Part shown: positions 27,000 through 34,642 of the stretch, one piece after another
Layout of the letters: each line of letters opens with the position of its first letter
Position numbering within the stretch: position 1 is the first letter of the stretch
Made by a program: the position numbers and the translations under genes
From: Zobellia barbeyronii
Lineage (GTDB): Bacteria > Bacteroidota > Bacteroidia > Flavobacteriales > Flavobacteriaceae
Direction of reading: 5' to 3'
Length of the DNA stretch: 64,000 nt
NCBI RefSeq assembly: GCF_018603515.1
Contig: NZ_JACATN010000004.1
Coordinates: 62,001 to 126,000, forward strand
The notes under the pieces: model-generated
The model's database searches: none
What the model saw: the letters and a program-made list of their open reading frames with translations, nothing else
Told to the model about the DNA's origin: nothing

Positions 27000-27545
27000 T
27001 TAGTTTCCTACAACCACTTTTGGATGACGAATAATTTTATCGCCAAGCTTAAATCCTCTTTCAACAACATCTACAATCTTGCCTTTAAGTTTCTTGCTTG
27101 GAGCTGGAATTTGTGTAATAGCCTCGTGTATATCAGCATCAAAAACATCACCTGCCTCTGCACTTACCTCTTCTAATCCTTTAGATTTTAAGGTTTCGCG
27201 AAACTTAACACGAATAAGCTCTACACCTTTAAACATTTCTTTGTCTTCTGATTTGGCCATCTCTTTTAGAGCACGCTCAAAATCATCCAAAACCGGTAAC
27301 ATAGAAACCATGATTTCTTGTCCGGCTGTTTTGAATAGCTCTACTCGCTCTTTTGAAGTTCTTCTTTTGAAGTTCTCAAACTCAGCGAACAATCGAAGGA
27401 ATTTATCTTTTTCCTTCGCAAGGTCTTCCCTTAACTGTTCTTCTACACTTAGTTCTTCTTGCTCTATATTGCTCTCAGATGTTGCTTCAGTTTGGTTTTC
27501 ATCCAAAACTTCTTCAAAATCTTCTGTATTTTGTTTATCGCTCAT
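27000..27545 (-). CDS. grpE: Nucleotide exchange factor GrpE
   Basis: 181 residues. Acidic, disordered N-terminus (about 1-35), long coiled-coil helix (about 36-90, FLRLFAEFENFKRRTSKE is the conserved stretch) and the beta wing with FDADIHEAI and GFKLGDKIIRHPKVVV. It exchanges ADP on DnaK. Promoter identified upstream; first gene of grpE-dnaJ. Confidence 0.96.
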   Translation of the reverse strand: MSDKQNTEDFEEVLDENQTEATSESNIEQEELSVEEQLREDLAKEKDKFLRLFAEFENFKRRTSKERVELFKTAGQEIMVSMLPVLDDFERALKEMAKSEDKEMFKGVELIRVKFRETLKSKGLEEVSAEAGDVFDADIHEAITQIPAPSKKLKGKIVDVVERGFKLGDKIIRHPKVVVGN

Positions 27546-27578
27546 TGTGATACAATTTGAATTCTCGTTTTAGGTTGG

Positions 27579-27611
27579 CAAAAGTACTGCCATTTCTTCA
27601 AAATTGTCAAA
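27579..27611 (-). promoter_or_regulatory. Promoter of grpE-dnaJ
   Basis: Read on the minus strand: TTTG at 27611-27608, 21 bases, TACTTTTG at 27586-27579. This fits the Bacteroidota consensus; the box ends 33 bases before the grpE ATG. No CIRCE-like repeat is visible. Confidence 0.6.
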
Positions 27612-27690
27612 ATGTCATTAAAAAAGAACCTATAACATGCCTCTATGAACCTAACAGACAACAATGCGACAAAACATTGAATACAAGTCA

Positions 27691-27722
27691 TAAAAAAACA
27701 CCTGCAAACTGCAGGTGTTATA
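27691..27722 (-). terminator. Terminator after the TIGR01777 epimerase gene
   Basis: AACACCTGC (27697-27705) pairs with GCAGGTGTT (27711-27719) around a five-base loop; on the minus strand it ends in seven or eight T residues. Confidence 0.85.
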
Positions 27723-27750
27723 TTCATTAAATCCCGTACAATTATCTATT

Positions 27751-28716
27751 CTAAGAACTATACTCCTTAGTTAAAGAACCCAATTCAGATGATTCAGTAC
27801 ATTCTGGACTACTGTATATTGCTTCTAAAGCTACACATACATTGGGGAAGGTAAAATTAAAACCTTCTTCCTCTATTTTTTTACAACTTACCCGTTGGCT
27901 CGCAAACAGCAAATAAGACATTTTGCCTAAAATTATCTTCATTACCAACTTAGGTATATTAGGTAACACAACTGGTCTATCTAGAACCTTGGCTATTTCT
28001 TTAACAAGCTTAGTGTTCGTTACTGGGTTGGGACCTACACCGTTATAAATACCTTCCAAACCATGCTCCACAACAAACATAAATATCCGTGCTAAATCTG
28101 AAACATGAACCCAAGACTGCCACTGTTCGCCACTACCAAATGCAGCTCCCACATAATTCTTGACAGGTTTAGCCATTTCTGGAAGTGCCCCACCTTTGCA
28201 AGACATAACCAAGCCTATTCTCACTTTGGCTACTTTAAAATCAAAACTATTGAATTTATCTATTTCATTTTCCCAGACCTCTACCACTTCTCCCAAAAAA
28301 CTATCGTCTACGGCTGTTTCTTCTTCCGTATAAAATTTACTCAAAGAATCTGGGTATCTGCCAATTGCAGACGCTGAAACGAAAGAGAATATATCTGTGG
28401 TATCAACCTTTTCCAACGCAGTATGCAGCGTACGCAAAGAATTAACCCGACTGGACATAATTTCCTTTCTATAACTGGAGGTCCATCTTTTGGAGATGCT
28501 GGCACCTGCCAAATTTATAATAGCAGAAACTCCGATAAGGGAATCTAAATCGATTTCTCCTTTATCAGGGTTCCAATAATAACCTTGAAATTTGGGCTCT
28601 GAAGTAATTTTACTTTTACTGGTAGTAAGATAATTTACTGCAATATCTTTCTTGTGGCATTGCTCTACAATCGCACTGCCTACCAGACCTGTTGCCCCTG
28701 TAATCAGTATTCTCAT
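27751..28716 (-). CDS. TIGR01777 family NAD-dependent epimerase/dehydratase
   Basis: 321 residues. An N-terminal Rossmann fold (MRILITGATGLVGSAIVEQC), the SxxR region with VSASAIGRYPD (a Tyr, but not a classical YxxxK), and the C-terminal DUF1731-like block GKMSYLLFASQRVSCKKIEEEGF. The family is related to human SDR39U1; its substrate is unknown. The ATG at 28716 gives the canonical start; a start at 28740 would add eight residues. Confidence 0.88.
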   Translation of the reverse strand: MRILITGATGLVGSAIVEQCHKKDIAVNYLTTSKSKITSEPKFQGYYWNPDKGEIDLDSLIGVSAIINLAGASISKRWTSSYRKEIMSSRVNSLRTLHTALEKVDTTDIFSFVSASAIGRYPDSLSKFYTEEETAVDDSFLGEVVEVWENEIDKFNSFDFKVAKVRIGLVMSCKGGALPEMAKPVKNYVGAAFGSGEQWQSWVHVSDLARIFMFVVEHGLEGIYNGVGPNPVTNTKLVKEIAKVLDRPVVLPNIPKLVMKIILGKMSYLLFASQRVSCKKIEEEGFNFTFPNVCVALEAIYSSPECTESSELGSLTKEYSS

Positions 28717-28844
28717 AAACCAAAGATATAGGATTTCCAAATCACCTGACTATCATTTAATTCGGATTTAACACTAAACCGTGTCCATATGTTAAGAAAA
28801 TGGGATGACCTGTGTTTTGTTAACTTTTCTTTAGAACTAAAAAA

Positions 28845-29504
28845 CTACTTTCTAGCTCTTAACATCTCTCTTTTTCCCGGTGGCCCAGGCAAGCGTTCAA
28901 CCTCAAAACCTACCGCAAGCATAGCTCTTCTTACACTACCCTTGGCTGCATAAGTAACTAAAACTCCACCTTCTTTCATGGCTTGATACATTTTTAAGAA
29001 TATCTCTTCTGTCCACAACTCGGGCTGAACCCGCGCGCCAAATGCATCAAAATAAACGAGATCAAAAACATTTTCGTCTGCTATATCAGCAAAAAGCTTT
29101 TGCTCTTTTTTAAGAATAAAATTTTCAGAAATCAGAATATCGCTTTCCCAGGGCGACTGGTGCATTTTCTCAAAATCCTTTTGAAATTCTTCTGCCTTTA
29201 ATTCTGAAATATAATTGAGCTGCTCTAATTCTTCTGGAGAAACAGGATAAGCTTCCACTCCTCTATAAGCAACTTCTGTATTATTTTTTTTCGATTCAAT
29301 GTGGGTGATTAGGGCATTAAGTCCTGTTCCGAAACCTATTTCAAGAATATCTACCTTTTTTCCAAAGAAGAGTGAGAGGCCATGTTTTATAAAAACGTGA
29401 TATGCTTCTTGTACAGCACCGTGTTTTGAGTGGTACTGCTCATCCCATTCAGAAATTTGAATAGTCTTAGACCCATCTCCTGTGGTAATAATCTTTCTTT
29501 CCAA
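28845..29504 (-). CDS. mnmD: tRNA 5-methylaminomethyl-2-thiouridine methyltransferase MnmD
   Basis: 219 residues. SAM-dependent methyltransferase that finishes the mnm5s2U34 wobble modification of certain tRNAs. Motifs: DILEIGFGTGLNALIT (SAM site) and DLVYFDAFGARVQPELWTEE (catalytic region of the MnmC methyltransferase domain). It is the stand-alone form, without the FAD oxidase half found in E. coli MnmC. Its end is two bases after the DUF4920 gene on the same strand, so they form an operon. Confidence 0.92.
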   Translation of the reverse strand: MERKIITTGDGSKTIQISEWDEQYHSKHGAVQEAYHVFIKHGLSLFFGKKVDILEIGFGTGLNALITHIESKKNNTEVAYRGVEAYPVSPEELEQLNYISELKAEEFQKDFEKMHQSPWESDILISENFILKKEQKLFADIADENVFDLVYFDAFGARVQPELWTEEIFLKMYQAMKEGGVLVTYAAKGSVRRAMLAVGFEVERLPGPPGKREMLRARK

Positions 29505-29505
29505 A

Positions 29506-30000
29506 CTATTGATTTTTAATCAAAACACCATCTGCTTCAAAACCGAAGGTTTTCTTAGGTTCCGTAATTTTTGCGATTTCCGATTCTGCTTCTCCTCCAT
29601 CTTTGGCGTAGTGCTTTTGGTCTTCCACACTCATAGCTTCAACATAGGCATACCCGTTTACAACCACCTCTTTTCCTGTTATATCACTTGGCATAAAAAA
29701 ACCGTAGTCCTTAAAACGCACCATAGCCTCTTGTCCATCATCCAACTTTAACTTCATCCAACAGCCTTTTACTTTACAAACATCCGTTACTGTAGCTTTA
29801 AATTTTGTCCGAAGCGTATCTTTAACCGTCATTTTATCAAACCTCATTGTCATTTCGGCATCTGTCAAGACATTACTAGCCTCTAGATTAGCACCAATAA
29901 TTTGATAGTCAACACCGTCAAAAGTGACCTTTTCTGTTTCTTGGCCTCTACAGGCCAAAACCACCATAAAAACCGCAAGTAAATTGTTAAATAGACGCAT
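29506..30000 (-). CDS. DUF4920 domain exported protein
   Basis: 164 residues with a signal peptide (probable lipobox VVLACRG). The mature part is an OB-like beta protein with KATVTDVCKVKGCWMKL, VRFKDYGFFMP and a KEVVVNGYAYVE strand, the pattern of DUF4920. Cys pairs in the CKVKGCW motif suggest metal or disulfide binding, not proven. One-base gap to mnmD. Confidence 0.8.
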   Translation of the reverse strand: MRLFNNLLAVFMVVLACRGQETEKVTFDGVDYQIIGANLEASNVLTDAEMTMRFDKMTVKDTLRTKFKATVTDVCKVKGCWMKLKLDDGQEAMVRFKDYGFFMPSDITGKEVVVNGYAYVEAMSVEDQKHYAKDGGEAESEIAKITEPKKTFGFEADGVLIKNQ

Positions 30001-30106
30001 TTCCGATAAAAATTAGATATGTACCGCAAAACTGGGCATTTTATAACGAAAAAAGAAGAACAGGTAAGGATAATTCGTTAATTTTAATTTTTTAATTCTA
30101 AAAATT

Positions 30107-31171
30107 ATGAACTCGACCATGCAAAAAATCAGCATAGAAAAGGTAAAAGAATCCAAAATCGAACAAGTAGATTTTAACAATCTTGCCTTTGGCAGTGTAT
30201 TCTCTGACCACATGCTCGTCTGCGATTATAGAAATGGTGCTTGGGAAACTCCAAAAATAACTCCCTACCAGCCTATTACTCTTGATCCATCTGCAAAAAT
30301 ATTTCATTACGGTCAATCTATTTTTGAAGGAATGAAAGCCTACAAAGATGATAAGAACAAAACCTGGCTTTTTAGACCGTTGGAAAACTACAAAAGGTTG
30401 AATGTCTCAGCAAACCGTATGGCTATTCCAGAATTGCCAGAAGAATTTTTCATGGAAGGGCTTAAAGCGTTATTGGAATTAGACAACAAATGGATTCCTC
30501 AGACCGAAGGAAGTTCTATGTACATAAGACCTTTTATATTTGCGTCCGGAAATGGCTTTCACGCGTCTCCTGCTGATGCTTATAAGTTTATAATCTGCCT
30601 TGCTCCATCTGGATCTTACTTCTCAGGAAAAGTAAAGGTTCTTATTGAAGAAAAGTATTCTCGTTCAGCAAATGGCGGAGTAGGTTACGCAAAGACAGGT
30701 GGTAATTATGCTGGCCAGTTCTACCCTACGCAATTGGCAGTAGCTAAAGGTTACAACCAAGTTATTTGGACGGATGATAGCACACATGAATATATAGAAG
30801 AGGCTGGTGCAATGAATATTTTTATTCGTATTGATGACACTTTAATTACAGGTCCAACTAGTGATCGTATACTAGATGGTATTACCCGAAAAAGTATTCT
30901 ACAGCTAGCTGAGAAAAAAGGAATAAAAACAGAGGTAAGAAAAATTACTGTTACAGAAGTGGTTGAAGCTGCTAAAAACGGGAGATTGAAAGAAATGTTC
31001 GGAGCAGGTACTGCCGCTGTCATTTCTCCAATTTCTACATTTGGCTACAGAGACGTAGATTATGATTTACCTGAAATAGAAAATAGCTTTTCTTCTCAAA
31101 TGAAGAAAGAGATTACGGATATACAATATAACCGTTCCGAAGACCCGTTTGGTTGGAGAGTTGGTCTTTAA
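30107..31171 (+). CDS. ilvE: Branched-chain amino acid aminotransferase
   Basis: 354 residues, PLP class IV. Transaminates Val, Leu and Ile. The N-terminal block FGSVFSDHML, the IFHYGQSIFEGMKAY motif, the PLP Lys in GYAKTGGNYAGQFYP and the C-terminal GAGTAAVISP phosphate loop all match type II BCATs. The start used is the ATG at 30107, with a second ATG at 30119. Followed by a strong terminator. Confidence 0.96.
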   Translation: MNSTMQKISIEKVKESKIEQVDFNNLAFGSVFSDHMLVCDYRNGAWETPKITPYQPITLDPSAKIFHYGQSIFEGMKAYKDDKNKTWLFRPLENYKRLNVSANRMAIPELPEEFFMEGLKALLELDNKWIPQTEGSSMYIRPFIFASGNGFHASPADAYKFIICLAPSGSYFSGKVKVLIEEKYSRSANGGVGYAKTGGNYAGQFYPTQLAVAKGYNQVIWTDDSTHEYIEEAGAMNIFIRIDDTLITGPTSDRILDGITRKSILQLAEKKGIKTEVRKITVTEVVEAAKNGRLKEMFGAGTAAVISPISTFGYRDVDYDLPEIENSFSSQMKKEITDIQYNRSEDPFGWRVGL

Positions 31172-31212
31172 TAATTAGAGATTTTTATAAACCTTATATA
31201 TTAAGGATACTA

Positions 31213-31250
31213 AAAACGGTCACTAAATTCTTAGTGACCGTTTTTTTTTA
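31213..31250 (+). terminator. Terminator after ilvE
   Basis: AAAACGGTCACTAA (31213-31226) pairs with TTAGTGACCGTTTT (31231-31244) around ATTC, then more T. Bidirectional use with the MazG-like gene is possible. Confidence 0.9.
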
Positions 31251-31269
31251 TACTTCACGAAGAATATCA

Positions 31270-31656
31270 TTATCCTTTTAAAATCTCGGAAATATTGGGC
31301 TTAAAATAATCTGGCCCTTTAAGCACTTTACCATCTTCGCGGTAAATAGGTTTACCGTCTGCACCCAACTTACTCATATTACTACGCTGTATCTCATTAA
31401 AGACTTCTTCTATTTTGTGTTGCATACCATGTTCCAATATGGTTCCACATAATATATAAAGCATATCGCCCAAAGCATCGGCAACCTCAACAAGATCATT
31501 GTTTTTTACAGCTTCCAAGTATTCGTTGTTCTCCTCATCCATTAAATTAAAACGTAGTAGGTTCTTGGCTTCACCCAAATCTGCTTTCATGGTTTCTGAA
31601 ACGCCTTGCCCAAAAGAGGTATGAAAAAGCGCTACGGCACTAAGTTTGTTTTTCAT
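31270..31656 (-). CDS. MazG-like nucleoside triphosphate pyrophosphohydrolase
   Basis: 128-residue all-alpha NTP pyrophosphatase. The metal motif is visible: EENNEYLEAV (ExxxE), then VEVADALGDMLYILCG (ExxD). It ends with the KPIYREDGKVLKGPDYFKP tail seen in phage and bacterial HisE/MazG-like proteins. It may cleave non-canonical nucleotides; substrate not determined. Confidence 0.85.
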   Translation of the reverse strand: MKNKLSAVALFHTSFGQGVSETMKADLGEAKNLLRFNLMDEENNEYLEAVKNNDLVEVADALGDMLYILCGTILEHGMQHKIEEVFNEIQRSNMSKLGADGKPIYREDGKVLKGPDYFKPNISEILKG

Positions 31657-31693
31657 CTATAGTTGTATTGATTTAAAAATAGTTTCTGCCAAT

Positions 31694-31709
31694 AATAGCG
31701 TAATTTTGC
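31694..31709 (+). promoter_or_regulatory. Promoter segment, first copy of a 16-base repeat
   Basis: AATAGCGTAATTTTGC contains the -7 box TAATTTTG (31701-31708). The identical 16 bases recur at 31987-32002 before the next small membrane protein gene. Confidence 0.5.
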
Positions 31710-31724
31710 CTAAAAATAAAGAAT

Positions 31725-31913
31725 ATGTTCACTACCGGACAAACCGCTTTTGCAGCGATTTTTGCTATCTGTTTTATCGTTATTATCTTTTTCTCTTACA
31801 GAAAAGACAAAAAATTACATGCAAAAAACTACAAAGGGGTGAAATGGGTAGGACTTTTATTCATAGCATTCGTAATAATTCTCCTCTTTATTAAGCATTT
31901 CTTGAAATATTAA
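31725..31913 (+). CDS. Small two-helix membrane protein
   Basis: 62 residues with two hydrophobic helices (about 7-24 and 43-60) separated by a basic loop (YRKDKKLHAKNYKGVKWV). The length and layout resemble conserved small membrane proteins of Flavobacteriaceae with no known role. A -7 box (TAATTTTG) ends 16 bases before the ATG. Second of its kind is 115 bases downstream, with the same promoter repeat. Confidence 0.6.
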   Translation: MFTTGQTAFAAIFAICFIVIIFFSYRKDKKLHAKNYKGVKWVGLLFIAFVIILLFIKHFLKY

Positions 31914-31967
31914 GATAATTTTCACAGTTTCGTTAAAAGCACCACTTTTAACGACCAAAAGCCGTTT

Positions 31968-32002
31968 TTTGACGTATAACATAACAAATAGCGTAATTTT
32001 GC
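31968..32002 (+). promoter_or_regulatory. Promoter of the second small membrane protein
   Basis: TTTG at 31968-31971, then 22 bases, then TAATTTTG at 31994-32001. The region includes a second copy of AATAGCGTAATTTTGC. Confidence 0.5.
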
Positions 32003-32028
32003 GTTATCTATTCCAAAGGGGCAATATT

Positions 32029-32202
32029 ATGATGACTTTTTTCACAATACTTTTAGTACTTATCGGAGCAAATGCTCTGTTTATGGTATTCAGTTTAAGC
32101 GGAATAAATAACGGAGGTAAAAAATCTCAGGCAAATGAGTCTACATCTCCTAAAGTTTATCCTCTAAACAATCTTTCTTCAAAACTTAAGAAAGCGGTTT
32201 AA
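32029..32202 (+). CDS. Small single-helix membrane protein
   Basis: 57 residues. Residues 3-24 are a hydrophobic helix (TFFTILLVLIGANALFMVF), and the rest is a hydrophilic tail rich in Ser, Asn and Lys (GGKKSQANESTS, KLKKAV). ATG at 32029 with a second ATG directly after. It lies between the twin promoter and crcB, 56 bases upstream of crcB. Not a recognised family. Confidence 0.55.
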   Translation: MMTFFTILLVLIGANALFMVFSLSGINNGGKKSQANESTSPKVYPLNNLSSKLKKAV

Positions 32203-32258
32203 CAAGTAAGTGCTAAAAGCACAGTTCATCTGATAAATTATTTATGTAATTTGCACCG

Positions 32259-32630
32259 ATGAAACAATTGTTACTCGTATTCCTAGGAGGTGGCATAGGT
32301 AGCACACTTCGCTATCTAGTTTCTAAATCCCTCAACACTCACTTTCAATATTTCTTTTTAGGTACTTTTTTAGTCAATATTATAGGTTGCCTATTAATTG
32401 GTCTTATTTTAGGACTTTCTATTAAAACCAATTACTTAACCCCAAACCAAACGCTTTTACTAGCAACAGGTTTTTGCGGAGGCTTCACTACTTTCTCTAC
32501 TTTTGCTTTTGAAAAACATTCGCTTTTAACTTCTGGCGAACTTGTACATTTCTCTATCTACCTTATAGCCAGTATAGTGGTTGGCATTGCTGCTGTATCC
32601 TTCGGTTTATGGCTATCCAAATTGTTATAG
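32259..32630 (+). CDS. crcB: Fluoride channel CrcB (Fluc)
   Basis: 123 residues with four membrane helices. Conserved FLGGGIGSTLRY opening, GTFLVNIIGC (Asn of the pore region) and TGFCGGFTTFSTFAFE (the phenylalanine box and Thr/Ser pore lining). Dimeric channel that removes toxic fluoride. No fluoride riboswitch-like element was noticed in the 56 bases upstream. A near-consensus -7 element (TAATTTG) lies at 32242-32248. Confidence 0.95.
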   Translation: MKQLLLVFLGGGIGSTLRYLVSKSLNTHFQYFFLGTFLVNIIGCLLIGLILGLSIKTNYLTPNQTLLLATGFCGGFTTFSTFAFEKHSLLTSGELVHFSIYLIASIVVGIAAVSFGLWLSKLL

Positions 32631-32803
32631 ATTAAAAATTTTATAACAGCTCCACACCCCTTTTGTTAAAAATATAGAATTTTAAGTAGTAAAATTAAGA
32701 TTATCTAATCTTATGGCAGTTTTTGCGCGATTTTTTCAATTTTTCGTTAGTTTTTGTAGATACCAATCAACGAAAATGCATTTTTGACTAAATTTAATTG
32801 TAT

Positions 32804-32822
32804 ACCCCAAAAAATATAGGGG
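32804..32822 (+). promoter_or_regulatory. Candidate nitrogen operator, site 1 of glnK
   Basis: ACCCCAAAAAATATAGGGG. Inverted C and G runs are separated by an AT-rich core. Its start is 89 bases before the start of the -7 box. Function is inferred from its match to elements beside glutamine synthetase. Confidence 0.45.
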
Positions 32823-32857
32823 GTAATATTCCTATAAACATAAAAATTACTTCTTAG

Positions 32858-32876
32858 ACCCCAAAATTTTGAGGGT
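32858..32876 (+). promoter_or_regulatory. Candidate nitrogen operator, site 2 of glnK
   Basis: ACCCCAAAATTTTGAGGGT, 54 bases (about five helical turns) after site 1. It covers the -33 TTTG (32868-32871), so a bound protein would meet RNA polymerase directly. Confidence 0.45.
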
Positions 32877-32900
32877 GTTAATTAATTTAACATACATTTG
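32868..32900 (+). promoter_or_regulatory. Promoter of glnK-amtB
   Basis: TTTG at 32868-32871, 21 bases, TACATTTG at 32893-32900, 23 bases before the glnK ATG. An exact match to the Bacteroidota consensus. Confidence 0.7.
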
Positions 32901-32923
32901 CTTCTCTAATTAATACAATACTT

Positions 32924-33262
32924 ATGAAACAAATCGAGGCAATTATTAGAAAATCTAAGTTTGATGAAGTTAAAAAGGCACTACATCAGATAGAGGTTAA
33001 CTTCTTCAGTTACTGGGATGTAACCGGAGTAGGAAATGAAAAACAAGGTCATGTATATAGAGGTATCTCTTATAGCACGAGCGACATTCAAAGAAGATAC
33101 CTTTCTATAGTAGTATCTGATGAATTTGCACAACGTACTGTTGACACCATTCTCGAAGCAGCTTACACTGGTAATGTTGGAGATGGGAAAATCTTTGTTT
33201 CTGAAATTTTAGAAGCATACAGAATCCGTACAAAAGAAAACGGACAATCTGGAATCAACTAA
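32924..33262 (+). CDS. P-II nitrogen regulatory protein (GlnK-type)
   Basis: 112-residue trimeric signal protein that binds ATP/ADP and 2-oxoglutarate and blocks AmtB. The T-loop reads GHVYRGISYSTSDIQRRYL, with Tyr45 and Tyr50 at the places of E. coli Tyr46 and Tyr51 (the uridylylation site), so the loop is one residue shorter before it. TGNVGDGKIFV is the conserved B-loop and the C-loop ends EAYRIRT. It is directly upstream of amtB (27 bases), the classical glnK-amtB pair, which supports this job. No GlnD gene is in the window, so uridylylation is unproved. Confidence 0.93.
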   Translation: MKQIEAIIRKSKFDEVKKALHQIEVNFFSYWDVTGVGNEKQGHVYRGISYSTSDIQRRYLSIVVSDEFAQRTVDTILEAAYTGNVGDGKIFVSEILEAYRIRTKENGQSGIN

Positions 33263-33289
33263 AAAAACCAATAACTAAACTTTATAGAA

Positions 33290-34528
33290 ATGGACGCAGG
33301 ATTATTTACAGCAAATAACGTTTGGATGATGTTGGCTACCGCCTTGGTATTCTTCATGCACACCGGGTTTTCTTTTTTGGAAATCGGCCTTACAAGACAA
33401 AAAAATACAATAAACATATTATTTAAGAACATCTTTATTATTACAGGTGGACTTTTACTTTACTACGCATGGGGCTTTAACCTTATGTACCCAGGATTTG
33501 AAGAAGGTTCTTCTGGAATTATAAAATTCTCAATGGATAGCTTTGGAATATCAGCTCCTGAAAACGGAATGACTCCAGAATATGCAGATGGAGGTTACAC
33601 ATGGTGGACAGACTTCTTGTTTCAAGGTATGTTCGCAGCTACAGCAGCTACTATTGTATCTGGTGCCGTTGCAGAACGTATTAAAATTGGAGCCTTTATG
33701 ATTTTCACAGTTATTTACGTAGGTCTTGTTTATCCTATTGTAGGCGCTTGGAAATGGGGTGGTGGTTTCTTAGACTCATGGGGTTTTTATGATTTCGCAG
33801 GTTCTACATTAGTTCACTCTGTAGGAGGTTGGGCAGCATTGGTTGCTATCTTCTTATTAGGTTCACGTATTGGTAAATTTGACGAAGATGGTAAGGCTAA
33901 AGCTATACCTGGTCACAGTATTCCAATGGCAACAGCAGGTGTACTTATCCTATGGTTAGGATGGTTTGGATTTAACGGTGGCTCTGTACTATCAGCTGAT
34001 CCAGAATTAACTTCTCTAGTATTGGTAACTACAAGTTTAGCTGCTGCTGCAGGTGGTTTTGGAGCTATGATTCTATCTACCGTATTATACAAGAATTTAG
34101 ATTTAACTATGTTCCTTAACGGTATTCTAGGTGGTCTAGTAGGTATAACGGCTGGCGCTGACCTTATGTCTCCCAACGAAGCGGTAGTAATTGGCTTTTT
34201 AGCAGGTATACTAATTGTTTTTGCAGTTGCTTTAGTTGACAAAATGAAATTAGACGATCCTGTTGGTGCCGTTGCAGTTCACTTGGTATGTGGTATCTGG
34301 GGAACATTAGCAGTAGGTATCTTCGGAGCCAAAGCAGGCGGTGAGCAGTTCATGACGCAGTTATACGGTGTATTGATCGTAGGTGTATTCTGCGTAGTGT
34401 GCACATTTATTATCCTTGGAACCTTAAAAGCGGTAATGGGACTTAGAGTGAGCAAAGAAGAAGAGATCGAAGGTCTTGACATTCATGAACATGGTATGGA
34501 TGCTTACCCAGATTTCATAAACGATTAA
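33290..34528 (+). CDS. amtB: Ammonium transporter AmtB
   Basis: 412 residues, eleven hydrophobic helices. The opening MMLATALVFFMHTGFSFLE, the signature stretch QGMFAATAATIVSGAVAERI, and the twin pore histidines in LVHSVGGWAALV and AVHLVCGIWGTLAVG are intact. No signal peptide, as in many Bacteroidota Amts. It imports ammonium, gated by the P-II protein encoded just upstream. A hairpin follows the gene before the porin gene. Confidence 0.97.
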   Translation: MDAGLFTANNVWMMLATALVFFMHTGFSFLEIGLTRQKNTINILFKNIFIITGGLLLYYAWGFNLMYPGFEEGSSGIIKFSMDSFGISAPENGMTPEYADGGYTWWTDFLFQGMFAATAATIVSGAVAERIKIGAFMIFTVIYVGLVYPIVGAWKWGGGFLDSWGFYDFAGSTLVHSVGGWAALVAIFLLGSRIGKFDEDGKAKAIPGHSIPMATAGVLILWLGWFGFNGGSVLSADPELTSLVLVTTSLAAAAGGFGAMILSTVLYKNLDLTMFLNGILGGLVGITAGADLMSPNEAVVIGFLAGILIVFAVALVDKMKLDDPVGAVAVHLVCGIWGTLAVGIFGAKAGGEQFMTQLYGVLIVGVFCVVCTFIILGTLKAVMGLRVSKEEEIEGLDIHEHGMDAYPDFIND

Positions 34529-34542
34529 ATATATTAATTAGA

Positions 34543-34570
34543 AACGGAGCGTTTTGCAGAACGCTCCGTT
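34543..34570 (+). terminator. Hairpin between amtB and the porin gene
   Basis: AACGGAGCGTT (34543-34553) pairs perfectly with AACGCTCCGTT (34560-34570) around six bases. The T tract is poor (TATATAA), so it may slow or protect the transcript rather than stop it fully. Confidence 0.6.
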
Positions 34571-34642
34571 ATATAACCCTTTCAAAATCTTCACAGATTA
34601 CAATTAAATCATTCCTAACAGGGATAACTAAATAAAATACAG

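Larger units (their letters stand above)
32631..32923. other. Control region upstream of glnK-amtB
   Basis: 293 bases without a gene. It holds an inverted repeat AAGATTA-TC-TAATCTT (32697-32712), then two copies of an ACCCC-to-GGG element and a textbook Bacteroidota promoter. Confidence 0.6.

Noticed and set aside
32203-32258. Fluoride riboswitch before crcB
   Set aside because: The 56-base gap is short and I do not see the conserved crcB-motif pairing.
32713-32726. TGGCAG...TTGC resembling a sigma-54 promoter upstream of glnK
   Set aside because: Only eight bases lie between GG and GC; sigma-54 needs ten. The Bacteroidota-type promoter nearer to the gene is a better match.
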